Shown: piece after piece, positions 43,426-54,826 of the stretch
How the letters are laid out: every line of letters begins with the position of its first letter
Numbering within the stretch: position 1 is the first letter of the stretch
The notes under the pieces: generated by a model
The model's input: the letters and a program-made list of their open reading frames with translations, nothing else
What the model was told of the DNA's origin: nothing
The model's database searches: none
Made by a program: the position numbers and the translations under genes
NCBI GenBank assembly: GCA_963709325.1
Contig: CAVPVV010000003.1
Coordinates: forward strand, 124,001-188,000
DNA length: 64,000 nucleotides
DNA from: VFZN01 sp963709325
Lineage (GTDB): Bacteria > Acidobacteriota > Vicinamibacteria > Vicinamibacterales > UBA2999
Reading direction: 5' to 3'

Positions 43426-43629
43426 ATGGCACTCAGACACATCAAGCTCACGATCGCCGTTGTCTGGCTGATCGCGATCGCCATTTTTACCATCCTTAGT
43501 CGGGTCAGCTCCCCGTCCGGCTGGGTCCTGCTCGCCGCCACTGCCGTCCTGCCTCCGCTGGCGATGATGCGTTACTGGCATGACCCAGACCAGACCATGT
43601 CGGAGCGGATTCACCAGGCTATGAAGTAG
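43426..43629 (+). CDS. Small two-helix membrane protein
   Basis: The 67-residue protein starts at ATG 43426. It has two hydrophobic segments, LTIAVVWLIAIAIFTIL and WVLLAATAVLPPLAMMRYW, separated by a short polar turn, then a charged tail (DPDQTMSERIHQAMK). It is probably an inner-membrane protein with both ends in the cytoplasm. It belongs to no family I recognise. It lies before two receiver-domain genes on the same strand. Confidence 0.6.
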   Translation: MALRHIKLTIAVVWLIAIAIFTILSRVSSPSGWVLLAATAVLPPLAMMRYWHDPDQTMSERIHQAMK

Positions 43630-43665
43630 CCGGCCTCGTTCACGCCGCTGTCGCCGGCCATTCCC

Positions 43666-43983
43666 ATGACGTCGCAGAGTGCGCGCCCACCGTCGTTGGT
43701 GCTGGTGATCTACGAAGAGAAGGGCGGCGGCTATCGAGAGCACCTTGCTGCCAATGGATTCCGGGTCGCCGAAGCCCATACCGGACCGCAGGGATTCGCT
43801 CGTGCGGTGGAGCTGCGGCCGGACCTCATTCTGCTTGACTTCGGGCTCGACGGAGACACCGTGCTACGCCTTCGTCATGACCCGGCCACGAGTGACATTC
43901 CGATCGTGGCGCTTGCCGAGCTGACCAACCTTCACGGACGCGGCCGCCGCTCAGTTTCGGAACCGCAGGAATCGAACGGCTGA
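43666..43983 (+). CDS. Degenerate receiver-domain protein
   Basis: The 105-residue protein resembles a response-regulator receiver: a beta strand SLVLVIYEEKGGGYREHLAA, a helix, then RPDLILLDFGLDGD with a possible phospho-acceptor Asp, and DIPIVALAEL. The acidic pair normally following strand 1 (DD/ED) is replaced by EEK. The last helix with the conserved Lys is missing because the frame ends early in a polar tail. It may be a decayed gene or a pseudo-receiver. An intact receiver gene follows. Confidence 0.5.
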   Translation: MTSQSARPPSLVLVIYEEKGGGYREHLAANGFRVAEAHTGPQGFARAVELRPDLILLDFGLDGDTVLRLRHDPATSDIPIVALAELTNLHGRGRRSVSEPQESNG

Positions 43984-44041
43984 TCATTCGATCGCCCAAC
44001 CGACGCCGCTCGGAACCCTGTCCCGCCACCCTTACTAACCG

Positions 44042-44452
44042 ATGGATCGATCACGCGCACCCAACGTCCTGGTGGTTGACGACGAGTCCCAGATCAGGGA
44101 CCTGTTCGGCCGCTTCCTGAACCGATCGGGGATTGCCGTGAGATTCGCCGCGGACGGGGTCGTCGGCCTCGCCGAAGCGCGGGCACTTGTACCGGACGTT
44201 ATCGTGTCCGACCTCGGCATGCCTCGCATGGACGGCCTCGCTTTCTGCCGGGCATTGCGAGGCGATCCGGCGACAAGCACAGTTCCCATTCTCGTGGTGA
44301 GCGGCAATGATGCCTGGCAGATACGGGCCGCGCTCGACGCCGGATGTGACGCCGTGCTCCTGAAGCCCTGCACCGGGGCACTGCTGATTCGCACTGTCCA
44401 CCGGTTGCTCCGGCTGCGCTCCGCTTCGCGGCCGGCCTTCGACGTTCGCTAG
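44042..44452 (+). CDS. Stand-alone receiver-domain response regulator
   Basis: The 136-residue protein is a single receiver domain: NVLVVDDESQIRDLFGRF holds the acidic pair, VIVSDLGMPRMDGLAFCRAL the phospho-acceptor Asp, PILVVSGND the conserved Thr/Ser position, and AVLLKPCTGA the Lys. There is no output domain, so it would act by protein contact as in phosphorelays. Its cognate kinase is not next to it. Confidence 0.85.
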   Translation: MDRSRAPNVLVVDDESQIRDLFGRFLNRSGIAVRFAADGVVGLAEARALVPDVIVSDLGMPRMDGLAFCRALRGDPATSTVPILVVSGNDAWQIRAALDAGCDAVLLKPCTGALLIRTVHRLLRLRSASRPAFDVR

Positions 44453-44525
44453 CTTGTCAGCGGCGGGGGCGCCGAGGCATTCGTGCCGTGGTGCGGGACT
44501 CACGTGTTCCCCGGCCGGCCACTCC

Positions 44526-44738
44526 TCAGAATCGTTGGGCGATCTTGATGAGGACGAGCACGACGAGCGCGATTGGCGTGCCCACGGCGAGGATTGCGAA
44601 AGGAAAGGCGGACCCGAGCAGGAGCACCATGACGGCGTCTCCGAGGACACCGATCAGTTGGCGCCAGCGACCCGCGGGAATTTCTGGCGGTGCTGGGACG
44701 AGGACCATCGGCGGCGCGGCGGCAACGCTCTGTATCAC
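44526..44738 (-). CDS. Small hydrophobic membrane protein
   Basis: The 70-residue protein has a Pro-rich N-terminus and two hydrophobic segments (LIGVLGDAVMVLLLGSAFPF and VGTPIALVVLVLIKIA). It lies 90 bases downstream of the cardiolipin-synthase gene on the same strand and may share its transcript. No family is known to me. The hydrophobic composition over two helices makes chance unlikely, but it is short. Confidence 0.5.
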   Translation of the reverse strand: MIQSVAAAPPMVLVPAPPEIPAGRWRQLIGVLGDAVMVLLLGSAFPFAILAVGTPIALVVLVLIKIAQRF

Positions 44739-44828
44739 AGCATCATCGTGACAGGTCCGCCAGTCGCGCGCTGTGCAGATTCGAACGGCGCCAACCGAAG
44801 CGGGAGCCGCACCGCCGTACCCAGCTCG

Positions 44829-46322
44829 TCAGGCCTGCTCCTGCAGGAACGCGGCTACAAACTCCTGGACGCGCGCTCCTACACCTCGTCGGCTCCACTG
44901 TTCGAGGGTGAGGCGCTCACAGCCGCTCAGATCGTCCGTGAACACCGCGTGCAGCTGCTCGGCCAGCGCCCGGTCGAACACGCACACGTTGCTCTCCTCG
45001 TTGTGGGCAAAGGAGCGATTGTCGAAATTTGCCGTGCCCAGCGTCACCCACCTCCGGTCGACCACCATGGTCTTCTGATGCAGCATCGTGCGATTGAACT
45101 CCTGAATCTCGATCCCGTTGGCGAGGAGGCGGCCATACAGCCTCACGCTGTTGTGCCTGGCCAGCCAGTTGTCGTTACGGATCCCCGACACCATGATGCG
45201 CACGGCTACGCCGCGCCGCTGGGCGTCGATCAGCGTTTCGATCACGACCGGATCGGGAACGAAGTACGGATTCGCGATGTCAATCGACTCACGCGCGCAG
45301 ACAATCGACAGGTAGTACATCGTGCGCACGCTCGACGCGCCGGTTTCCGGCGAGCTCAGGAGCGTCTGGACCGCGAGCCGGCCGCGCACACCGATAATCG
45401 GATAGTAGGCATCACCGGACAGAAGCTCGCCGGTCGTCTGTTGCCAATTGTGCGCGAATCCGGTCTGCAACGGGACGACCGCCGGCCCTTCGAGCCGGAT
45501 CTGCATGTCTCGCCATTCGCCGGGACCTCTCGCATCGCCTCGCCAGTGATCGGCGATCCCGGCGCCGCCGGTGAAGGCGACGTCGCCATCGACGATCAGC
45601 GACTTTCGGTGGGTGCGATTGTTGAACCGACCCAGGGTGTACCACCGAATCGGGTTGTACCAGGCGACCTGGCATCCGCTTCGTTCGAGAAGGTCGAGGA
45701 TCTCGGAACCGATGCTCGCCGAGCCAATCGCGTCCAGGAGAATCTTGACCGGGCACCCCGCCCTGGCCCGCTCGGCCAGCGCTTCGGCGAAGGCAGCACC
45801 AATCGCGCCGGCCCAATATATGTAGGCTTCGATGGTGATCGAGTGCTCGGCCTCCTGGATCGCAGCGAGCATCGGCGGGTAGAACGCATCGCCGTTGTTG
45901 AGCAACTCGAGCTGGTTTCCCGGCAGGAAGGGGTTGCCCGTGGCGCCGGCCATCGTCCCCAGGAACTCCGGCGAATCGATCGAGAACTCGTGATCCAGTC
46001 CGAACCGGGGCGGTGCGGCGGCTGGCGCGATGAGATAGCTTACGAGGGCCATGACGCCGGTGCCGATCGCCCAGCCCCAATGTTCACTGCCAATCGCCCA
46101 GATGCTGGCACTCGCCCAGGGCCACCACGACCAGAGGAGGCGGCGGGCCCGAGTCCAGAACGTCAGCGCGCCCTTGGCCAGGCGCGAGTGAGGCGCCACG
46201 GTAGGCCGGCGATATCCCCGACGCGTCAGGCGACCGGGCCACGCCCGAGGACGGCTTCGCGGTCGAGGGTGACTTCCTCGGCCGCCGATCGGCGTGGTCG
46301 TAGTCATCTCGACAGTGATCAT
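44829..46322 (-). CDS. Phospholipase-D-type cardiolipin synthase
   Basis: The 497-residue protein has a basic N-terminus, one or two membrane helices (about residues 55-105), and two PLD domains. The first HKD box is THRKSLIVDGDVAFTGG, and the second is LHQKTMVVDRRWVTLGTANFDN. The double H-x-K-x4-D architecture is that of bacterial cardiolipin synthases, which join two phosphatidylglycerols; a phosphodiesterase role is also possible. ATG 46322 is used as start. A remnant of another PLD gene lies 3 kb upstream on the other strand. Confidence 0.88.
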   Translation of the reverse strand: MITVEMTTTTPIGGRGSHPRPRSRPRAWPGRLTRRGYRRPTVAPHSRLAKGALTFWTRARRLLWSWWPWASASIWAIGSEHWGWAIGTGVMALVSYLIAPAAAPPRFGLDHEFSIDSPEFLGTMAGATGNPFLPGNQLELLNNGDAFYPPMLAAIQEAEHSITIEAYIYWAGAIGAAFAEALAERARAGCPVKILLDAIGSASIGSEILDLLERSGCQVAWYNPIRWYTLGRFNNRTHRKSLIVDGDVAFTGGAGIADHWRGDARGPGEWRDMQIRLEGPAVVPLQTGFAHNWQQTTGELLSGDAYYPIIGVRGRLAVQTLLSSPETGASSVRTMYYLSIVCARESIDIANPYFVPDPVVIETLIDAQRRGVAVRIMVSGIRNDNWLARHNSVRLYGRLLANGIEIQEFNRTMLHQKTMVVDRRWVTLGTANFDNRSFAHNEESNVCVFDRALAEQLHAVFTDDLSGCERLTLEQWSRRGVGARVQEFVAAFLQEQA

Positions 46323-46384
46323 TAACAGAACTCGACGTCGCGCGTCCGTGCGCACCCGCTTACCCGGTTAGTAGAAGCTCGAAG

Positions 46385-47125
46385 ATGTCAGGGAATCTGT
46401 TCATCGGGACCGCGGGCTGGTCGATTCCCCGTCAGATTGCGCCGCACTTTACAGGAGAGGGCACACACCTCCATCGCTACGCGCGCGTGCTGCACTGCGT
46501 TGAGATCAACTCATCCTTCCATCGTCCCCATGCCGCGGCGACCTATGCGCGGTGGGCGGCATCAGCACCGGCGGAGTTCCGCTTTTCCGTCAAGATCCCG
46601 CGGGCTATCACCCATGAGGGAGAGCTGCGACCGGCGCGACCGCTAGTCGAGCGGTTCCTCGAGGAGTCGGCGGGCCTGGGCGACAAGCGGGGCCCTCTGC
46701 TTCTCCAGCTTCCGCCCTCGCTGGCCTTCGATCGGCGCGTCGCCGGGCGTTTCCTCGACCTGTTGCGCTCACGGTTCGGCGGCCCTGTCGTCTGCGAGCC
46801 GCGCCACCCGACCTGGTTCGCTGCGGCGGCGGACGCCCTACTCGTCCGGCATGACGTCGCGCGCGTCGCCGCGGATCCAGCACCAGCACCGGGGGCGGAG
46901 CGTCCTGCCGGATGGAGCGGTCTCGTTTATTACCGTCTGCACGGCGCCCCACGGAAGTACTGGTCGCGTTACGAGCCCGATATGCTGGCCCGGCTGGCTG
47001 ATGACCTGCGCCGAGCGGCGGCGCACGTGGATGTCTGGTGCGTCTTCGACAACACGGCGAGCGGCGCCGCACTCGAGAATGCCTGGGACCTCATGCGCAT
47101 GGTCGGCAGAGATGGCACGCGTTGA
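46385..47125 (+). CDS. DUF72 family protein (YecE-like)
   Basis: The 246-residue protein fits DUF72: it opens with LFIGTAGWSIP, followed by VEINSSFHRPHAAATYARWA, then FRFSVKIPRAITHE, PLLLQLPPSLAFD and VCEPRHPTWF. The end reads YYRLHGAPRKYWSRYEPD and WCVFDNTASGAALENAW. The fold is a TIM barrel with conserved acidic and His residues, but no reaction is established. It diverges from the cardiolipin-synthase gene. Confidence 0.9.
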   Translation: MSGNLFIGTAGWSIPRQIAPHFTGEGTHLHRYARVLHCVEINSSFHRPHAAATYARWAASAPAEFRFSVKIPRAITHEGELRPARPLVERFLEESAGLGDKRGPLLLQLPPSLAFDRRVAGRFLDLLRSRFGGPVVCEPRHPTWFAAAADALLVRHDVARVAADPAPAPGAERPAGWSGLVYYRLHGAPRKYWSRYEPDMLARLADDLRRAAAHVDVWCVFDNTASGAALENAWDLMRMVGRDGTR

Positions 47126-47257
47126 CCTCGCGGTGGCGTGTCGACGCGCACAGGAGCCCTCAGACGGTTAGCTCGGCAGGTGCCGTGTGCACAAGCGCAC
47201 AGCCCGTGGCACATCGAAGTGCCATGATGCAAGCACGCCGCGAGCACTCGGACCCAT

Positions 47258-47401
47258 ATGCTGTTCATCGTCGTTGCTATCGTCCTGCTCGGCGTCGTGA
47301 TCGCGTCCAAGATGCAGCTGCGAAGTGGCATGAGAGCCGGCGATCTTGGCTGGATGAGCGAGCAATGGCTTGCCGAGTATCGGGCAGCGCACCCGGAGTG
47401 A
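47258..47401 (+). CDS. Very small membrane protein
   Basis: The 47-residue protein starts at ATG 47258: MLFIVVAIVLLGVVIASKMQ is a single membrane helix, then LRSGMRAGDLGWMSEQWLAE ends with a short amphipathic tail. The strongly hydrophobic N-terminus and Trp/Tyr-rich tail are typical of real small membrane proteins. Its stop lies three bases from the convergent coiled-coil gene's stop. Function unknown. Confidence 0.6.
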   Translation: MLFIVVAIVLLGVVIASKMQLRSGMRAGDLGWMSEQWLAEYRAAHPE

Positions 47402-47404
47402 GAG

Positions 47405-47809
47405 CTAGTGGGTATCGCGCGTGGGCGCGTCGCGCAACTCCGCCAGCAGGCGGCGCATCTTCTCGACGTCGGTCATCTTCTCGAGGCTGGTTTGGAGGCT
47501 CTCGGCGGTCGCTCGCAGGATGCCTAGCGCTTCATGACGCGTACGTTCGGCCTCCAGCCGCGCCTTTTCCCCGCCCACCCGCGCCGTCTCGGCCGCTTGC
47601 CGCATCTGTTCCTGGCGCTGACGGGTTCCTTCAGAGGCAACTCGCTCTTGTTCGCGCCCGTGACGTGCCTCTTCGGCGAGGCGTCTGACCTGCTCCGTCG
47701 GGTTAGATCGGCGCTCGGCTCCGGAACTCGTCTTAGGCTGCCGACCTGTCGGGGTGGTGGCCTCTTTACCGGGCGGCTGCCCTGCCCGCGAAGTGCGTCT
47801 TTTGGTCAT
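47405..47809 (-). CDS. Coiled-coil protein of unknown function
   Basis: The 134-residue protein starts at ATG 47809 with a Lys/Arg/Gly-rich head (MTKRRTSRAGQPPGKEAT), then a long charged coiled coil from about residue 40 to 125 (Glu/Arg/Ala with Leu at heptad spacing). It resembles KfrA-like or small histone-like stress proteins only in style. No motif gives a function. It is transcribed towards the small membrane-protein gene. Confidence 0.55.
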   Translation of the reverse strand: MTKRRTSRAGQPPGKEATTPTGRQPKTSSGAERRSNPTEQVRRLAEEARHGREQERVASEGTRQRQEQMRQAAETARVGGEKARLEAERTRHEALGILRATAESLQTSLEKMTDVEKMRRLLAELRDAPTRDTH

Positions 47810-48378
47810 TGCTGTGTTTCCTGAGCTCACCTCATCGTACTTTCGGCGTGCCAGTCAGCGCTGTTCCCAAGCGGACAGCGAGAGCAGCATCTTCCGCGGC
47901 CGCCGTACCCAGATCGAACCCGCGGGGCGGAGCGTGCACATCAGGACAGACTGACGCCGCCTGCCGAGCACATGATCTGGACACCGGCGTCGGTGCATTG
48001 CGAGACCGCACCTCGGCACGTCTGGCGAGGCGCCGTTGATGGAGGAACATGCTGGCAACATTGCGAGAGCGGTGGCACAGGATCGCGGGACCCGGCACGG
48101 CCCGAGCTCTCGATACCCACATCACTGCCGCGAACGCCCCGACGCGACCCGGAATCAACGCCCAGACCCCAGGTAGCATGCCCAGGGCCGAAGACGACGA
48201 AGATACGCGTGCGCACAGCCCCGAATTCCATGATCGGCCTGGGAGTGGTAAGCACACGGCAGACAAACAAAAGTTCTTCTAGCCACCGATGCCTGGCGGC
48301 GCCGAATGTGTGCTGTCCGCGCGCGCCGCCACGGTCGACTCACACGGACCCCGATCGCCGAAATGCGGGCCAGGTGCC
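47810..48378. other. No recognisable gene
   Basis: About 570 bases upstream of the coiled-coil gene. Several open frames exist on both strands (for example 48049-48282 plus), but none has a family motif, convincing ribosome site or consistent composition. It probably contains the promoter of the minus-strand coiled-coil gene. The tail at 48260-48285 is unusually A-rich (ACAAACAAAAGTTCTTC). Confidence 0.4.
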
Positions 48379-48831
48379 CTAGCCGCGACCGCGGCGCCGG
48401 TAGGTCTTGACCATCGTCCTGGCCGTCCGCATCTTGGCCGCCTGACTGTCAGCGATGTTCGCATCCGGATCGGCCGGCATCGGCTTGCGATGTCGCTTAC
48501 CTGGCGCGTCGACCATGCCGCCGCTCCGCCCCTTGGGGCCGCCGCGGGCAGCTGCCGCGGCTGGAGTCTTCACCGGGGCCGTCGCTGCGCGGTCCGCGAG
48601 TTGCTCGAGCAGATCAGCCGCGCCATCGCGCACACTGGCAATCTGTTTCTTCAGCGCTTCGCGGTCCATCCAGCCGTCGGCCTGCGCTTGAACTCTTCCA
48701 GCGATTCGCCCGAGTTGCTCGGCAAACGCCACCACCCGCTGCTCCATCGCATCGCTCGTCGTCGCGCCCGATGCGTTGGTCGCCTTCGTACCCGCTTTGC
48801 TACGTCCCAACCCGTTGTCGCGCTTCGGCAT
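48379..48831 (-). CDS. Basic Ala/Lys-rich protein of unknown function
   Basis: The 150-residue protein starts at ATG 48831 (MPKRDNGLGRSKAGTKATNA). A helical centre (VVAFAEQLGRIAGRVQAQAD, then LKKQIASVRDGAADLLEQLA) is flanked by Lys/Arg/Gly-rich tails ending in TYRRRGRG. This could be a DNA- or envelope-associated stress protein like other low-complexity basic proteins, but nothing in it is diagnostic. It diverges from the MgtA-like gene. Confidence 0.55.
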   Translation of the reverse strand: MPKRDNGLGRSKAGTKATNASGATTSDAMEQRVVAFAEQLGRIAGRVQAQADGWMDREALKKQIASVRDGAADLLEQLADRAATAPVKTPAAAAARGGPKGRSGGMVDAPGKRHRKPMPADPDANIADSQAAKMRTARTMVKTYRRRGRG

Positions 48832-48911
48832 GTCACCACCATCCCGGCGGCGTTGATTCGCCACATCGAGTGTATTCCGCGCCGCGCTGTTCTGAAACCG
48901 AACCGCGGACT

Positions 48912-51464
<2,553 letters not shown>

Positions 51465-51494
51465 GGCGCCGTTCTCAACTCTCGACCCCTTCCC

Positions 51495-52445
51495 TCACCA
51501 CGACGTCCTGACGCGCCTGGGATCGAACAGGGCTGCAACGTACTCGGACTCAGCCTGAGTGCGCGCTTCGACGCTCAAGATACCCGAGCGCTCTTCTGGC
51601 CCGGGCGACGGGCTCGGCTCCACCGCCGGCATCGCCACGGCCTGCTCGGCCGCCGGCTTCGGCAGTTCCTCCGGTAGGCCGCACAGCGGGTGGAGCACCG
51701 TGTGGATCGCACGCAGCACCGAGGTCCGTCCCAGCGCGTGCTGGAGCACGCGCTCTTCCTGTAGATGCCACGGCCAGCGGTCCATTTGTGAAGCCAGGTC
51801 CGGCGGAAACTCGTCTCGGACCGCGGTGTGACACGCGGCACACAGGTAGGTGTAGGGGTGCGGGTCGGTTCGCTCGAGCGGCGGACGCGCTCCCGGCCGA
51901 TCCAGATGGCACCGCATGCAGGCGCGGGCAGCCTCCGCCGCAAAGAGTCGGTCGAGCGCCACCCGGAGGGCGTTGAGGTCGGACCGCCTGCCGGTTCGCC
52001 TCGCGATATGGGCGGTCAGCAGGAACATGTGCACCATCGTGCGCCCCAGGGCCTTGCGCACCGCCCGCCGCGCCAGTCCATCCACCTCGGTCACCGCGTC
52101 GGTGTATGCCTCGAGGAGTCCGTGAGTCGCCGATCGCATGCCGATGAGCGTCGCGGTGGTGCCACCGACGTTTTTCGCCAGCACCGTCCGGCCCTTCTCC
52201 AGGTAGCCGCGCAGACCACCGGTCTTATCTTGCGCGAACAGACGCTGCATCCGCAGGACGGTTACCATCTGCTCGACGTTGGCCTGCTTGGCCATCTTCG
52301 CGCTCTGGAACATGACCACGTAGTCCGGATGCTCCTCGCGCGCGACGGCGGCGTCGATCGACACCAGTGATGCCATTTCCCGCGAGATCAGCGGCTGCAG
52401 GCGGTCGAGCAGCGGCCGCCCCTCGACCCCGTGGCGGCTGCTCAT
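51495..52445 (-). CDS. Ferritin-like helical protein with two CxxCH motifs
   Basis: The 316-residue protein overlaps the molybdoenzyme stop by ATGA. Residues 1-185 are helical with Glu/His residues (LISREMASLVSIDAAVAREE, MVHMFLLTAHIARRTGRR), suggestive of a ferritin/rubrerythrin-like bundle. Then come CMRCHLDRPG and CAACHTAVRDEFPPDL. Two CxxCH motifs could bind heme c, but there is no signal peptide, so a four-Cys zinc or iron ribbon as in rubrerythrins is likelier. It is probably the electron partner or maturation factor of the oxidoreductase coded upstream. Confidence 0.6.
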   Translation of the reverse strand: MSSRHGVEGRPLLDRLQPLISREMASLVSIDAAVAREEHPDYVVMFQSAKMAKQANVEQMVTVLRMQRLFAQDKTGGLRGYLEKGRTVLAKNVGGTTATLIGMRSATHGLLEAYTDAVTEVDGLARRAVRKALGRTMVHMFLLTAHIARRTGRRSDLNALRVALDRLFAAEAARACMRCHLDRPGARPPLERTDPHPYTYLCAACHTAVRDEFPPDLASQMDRWPWHLQEERVLQHALGRTSVLRAIHTVLHPLCGLPEELPKPAAEQAVAMPAVEPSPSPGPEERSGILSVEARTQAESEYVAALFDPRRVRTSW

Positions 52446-54727
52446 CGTCGCTGATCCTGCTGCCACCAAGTCGGTGACATGGTACTTCGCACCAGCTCGA
52501 CGCGTACCGCGGCGAGTTTCTGAACCGGTTGGTTCGAGACCGGGTCCCACGCCGCCGGAGTCAAGTTGTTCGCCGCGTGAGTTTGGCCGATCTCACCGTA
52601 GTGGAACGGCACGAACACCACCCCGGCCGGCACCACCTCTCCGACCTTGGCCGGCGCGACGACCGTGCCGCGCCGCGAGACGACGCGGACCATGTCACCG
52701 TCAGCAACGCGGAGCCGCTCCGCGTCCCGGCTGTTGATGGAGACGAACACGCCGGGAGCGGCCGCGTTCAGCCATGGCGAACGCGCGCTCTTCGACCGCG
52801 TATGCCAGTGATACGCCAGCCGGCCGGTCGTAGCGATCATTGGAAACTCATCGTCGGTGGAGTCGATCGGCGGTTGGTAGTCCTCGGCCACGAATACCGC
52901 TCGCCCTTTCGGGTCCTTCTTCACTCGGTATTCGCGCATCGTGTGCTCGTGGCCGGTGTCGATGTCTTTCTCGTACGACTCGGAGACGTTCCAACTGGTC
53001 GGAAACGCCAGGTCCGTGTACAACCGGGGCGTTCCATCGGGACGCACCTCCGTGCACGGCCATTGCAGGCCGCCGGTTTCCGCCAGCCGGGCGTAGGTCA
53101 TGCCCGAGTAATCGGGAATGCAGCCGCGCGAGATCTCCCGCCACTCATTGAACGCGCCTTCGGGGTTGACATAGCCGATCAGGGGGGCGCCGCCGGCGTC
53201 GCGCAGGTCCATTCGCGCCGCGAATTCCAGAAAGATGTCGAGGTCGGCGCGTGCCTCGCCGGGCGGGTCGACCACCTTCCGGAGCAGCGTGCAGCGCCGC
53301 TCGGCGTTGGTCATGCACCCGGTCTTCTCACCCCAGATGGCCGCGGGGAGCAGAATGTCTGCAAGCTGCGCAGTCTCGGTATCCGCGAACCCGTCCTGGA
53401 CGATCAGGAAGACGCCGTTCAGCGTCCGCAGGTGCGTACCGCGATGCATCATGCTCACCGCTGGGTTCGTGCAAATGTTCCACAGGACCTTCACAAACCC
53501 CTTCTCGCAGAGCTCGAAGATCTCTGGCGTGGTGACGGGTTTCTTGCCGAGCATCTCGGCCGGCACATTCCAGCGCGACCCGAGGTCGCGCATGTGATTG
53601 GCGTCCTCCCAGTTGCGGTACGCGGGGTAGGTCCCGCTCGCCCCGGTCTCCCGCGTACACATGGAACTCGGCTGGCCGGCAAACTGCATCGGTGCACTGC
53701 CCGGGCGCCCGATCTTCCCCATCAGGAGGTGCATGTTGTTGACAGCGCACGCGGCCGCGGTCGCCTGGTTGCTCTGGTAGACCCCCTGCAGGCAGGTCGT
53801 CACCGTCTCGGGCGACGTCCCAATCCACTCTGCCGCTTGGCGAAGTGACGCCTGCGGCACGCCGGAGAGCTCCTCCACGCGGGCCGGCGGGTATCGCGAC
53901 ACGACGTCGCGGAGCTGCTCGAACTTCACGGTGTGCCGCTCGATGAAGGCGCGGTCGATCCACCCCTGCTCGATCAGCAGGTGACAGAGCCCGTTCAGCA
54001 GCGCGACGTTGGTTCCAGGCCGAAGCTGGAGGTGCAGGTCGGCCCCGGTCTCGACCGACAGCGTACGTCGAGGGTCGATCACGACCACCTTCGGTCGGCG
54101 AGCGCCAGCCTTCGCGGCAAGAATCCGCATCCAGAGCACGGTGCTTTGCTCGGCGGCGTTGTGCCCGACCAGGACGATGCAGTCGGTGTGCTCGAAGTCC
54201 TCGTAGGCGCCGGGCGGGCCATCCGCGCCGAAATTCTCCATCAGCGCGGCCGCGGTGGTCGCGGTGCAAAGCCGGGTGTTCGCGTCGATGGCCGCAATGC
54301 CGAGCCCGGCTCGAGCGATCTTGCCAAGCGTGTAGTACTCCTCGAGCAGCAGCTGGCCCGAGTTGTAGACTGCGACTCCGTCCGGGCCCTCGGTCGCGAG
54401 CGCTTCGTTGACGCGCTCGACCATCAGGTCCATCGCCTCATCCCACGACGCGCGGACGAGCTTGCCCTGTGCGTTGCGCACGCGCGGGTACAAAGCGCGC
54501 TGTGGGCTGCGATTGGCGAAATACTGATTGAGCCCTTTGGGGCCGAGACGGCCATCGTTCACCGGATGGCCGACCCGGCCGCGGACGCCGACGATGCGGC
54601 CGCCGCTGACCCCGATGTCGAGGCGACAACCCACCGAACAGAGGCCGCACGTCGACTCCACCCAACGTTCGATCCTGACGTCTTGATCGATTTGCGAGAA
54701 CGGCGCGGGAGATTCCGCCATGGACAT
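52442..54727 (-). CDS. Molybdopterin oxidoreductase (assimilatory nitrate reductase-like)
   Basis: The 761-residue protein has an N-terminal cluster region with Cys27, Cys30 and Cys34 (STCGLCSVGC), a bis-MGD core and a C-terminal dinucleotide-binding domain ending NLTPAAWDPVSNQPVQKLAA. The likely Mo ligand is the Cys in NTRLCTATTAAALMENFGAD, which fits the NasA/NarB branch rather than selenocysteine formate dehydrogenases. The fourth cluster cysteine, normally in GRLCPKG, is Gly62 here (codon 54542-54544, GGC). No Tat signal is present, so it is cytoplasmic. Substrate is uncertain. Confidence 0.82.
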   Translation of the reverse strand: MSMAESPAPFSQIDQDVRIERWVESTCGLCSVGCRLDIGVSGGRIVGVRGRVGHPVNDGRLGPKGLNQYFANRSPQRALYPRVRNAQGKLVRASWDEAMDLMVERVNEALATEGPDGVAVYNSGQLLLEEYYTLGKIARAGLGIAAIDANTRLCTATTAAALMENFGADGPPGAYEDFEHTDCIVLVGHNAAEQSTVLWMRILAAKAGARRPKVVVIDPRRTLSVETGADLHLQLRPGTNVALLNGLCHLLIEQGWIDRAFIERHTVKFEQLRDVVSRYPPARVEELSGVPQASLRQAAEWIGTSPETVTTCLQGVYQSNQATAAACAVNNMHLLMGKIGRPGSAPMQFAGQPSSMCTRETGASGTYPAYRNWEDANHMRDLGSRWNVPAEMLGKKPVTTPEIFELCEKGFVKVLWNICTNPAVSMMHRGTHLRTLNGVFLIVQDGFADTETAQLADILLPAAIWGEKTGCMTNAERRCTLLRKVVDPPGEARADLDIFLEFAARMDLRDAGGAPLIGYVNPEGAFNEWREISRGCIPDYSGMTYARLAETGGLQWPCTEVRPDGTPRLYTDLAFPTSWNVSESYEKDIDTGHEHTMREYRVKKDPKGRAVFVAEDYQPPIDSTDDEFPMIATTGRLAYHWHTRSKSARSPWLNAAAPGVFVSINSRDAERLRVADGDMVRVVSRRGTVVAPAKVGEVVPAGVVFVPFHYGEIGQTHAANNLTPAAWDPVSNQPVQKLAAVRVELVRSTMSPTWWQQDQRR

Positions 54728-54826
54728 GGCGATCGCAAAACCGATACCGCCCTCAGTTCGCAGAGCGCGCCCGGACACGCCTCGATGTGGAACCGCCTGC
54801 TCAGGCTGGCAAGCTATAGCTCCCGC

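Noticed and set aside
48049..48282. Possible 77-residue plus-strand gene
   Set aside because: No ribosome site, no motif and low-complexity polar composition; left as non-coding.
51495..52445. Diheme cytochrome c
   Set aside because: Two CxxCH motifs are present but there is no signal peptide or membrane anchor, so heme c attachment is unlikely without further evidence.
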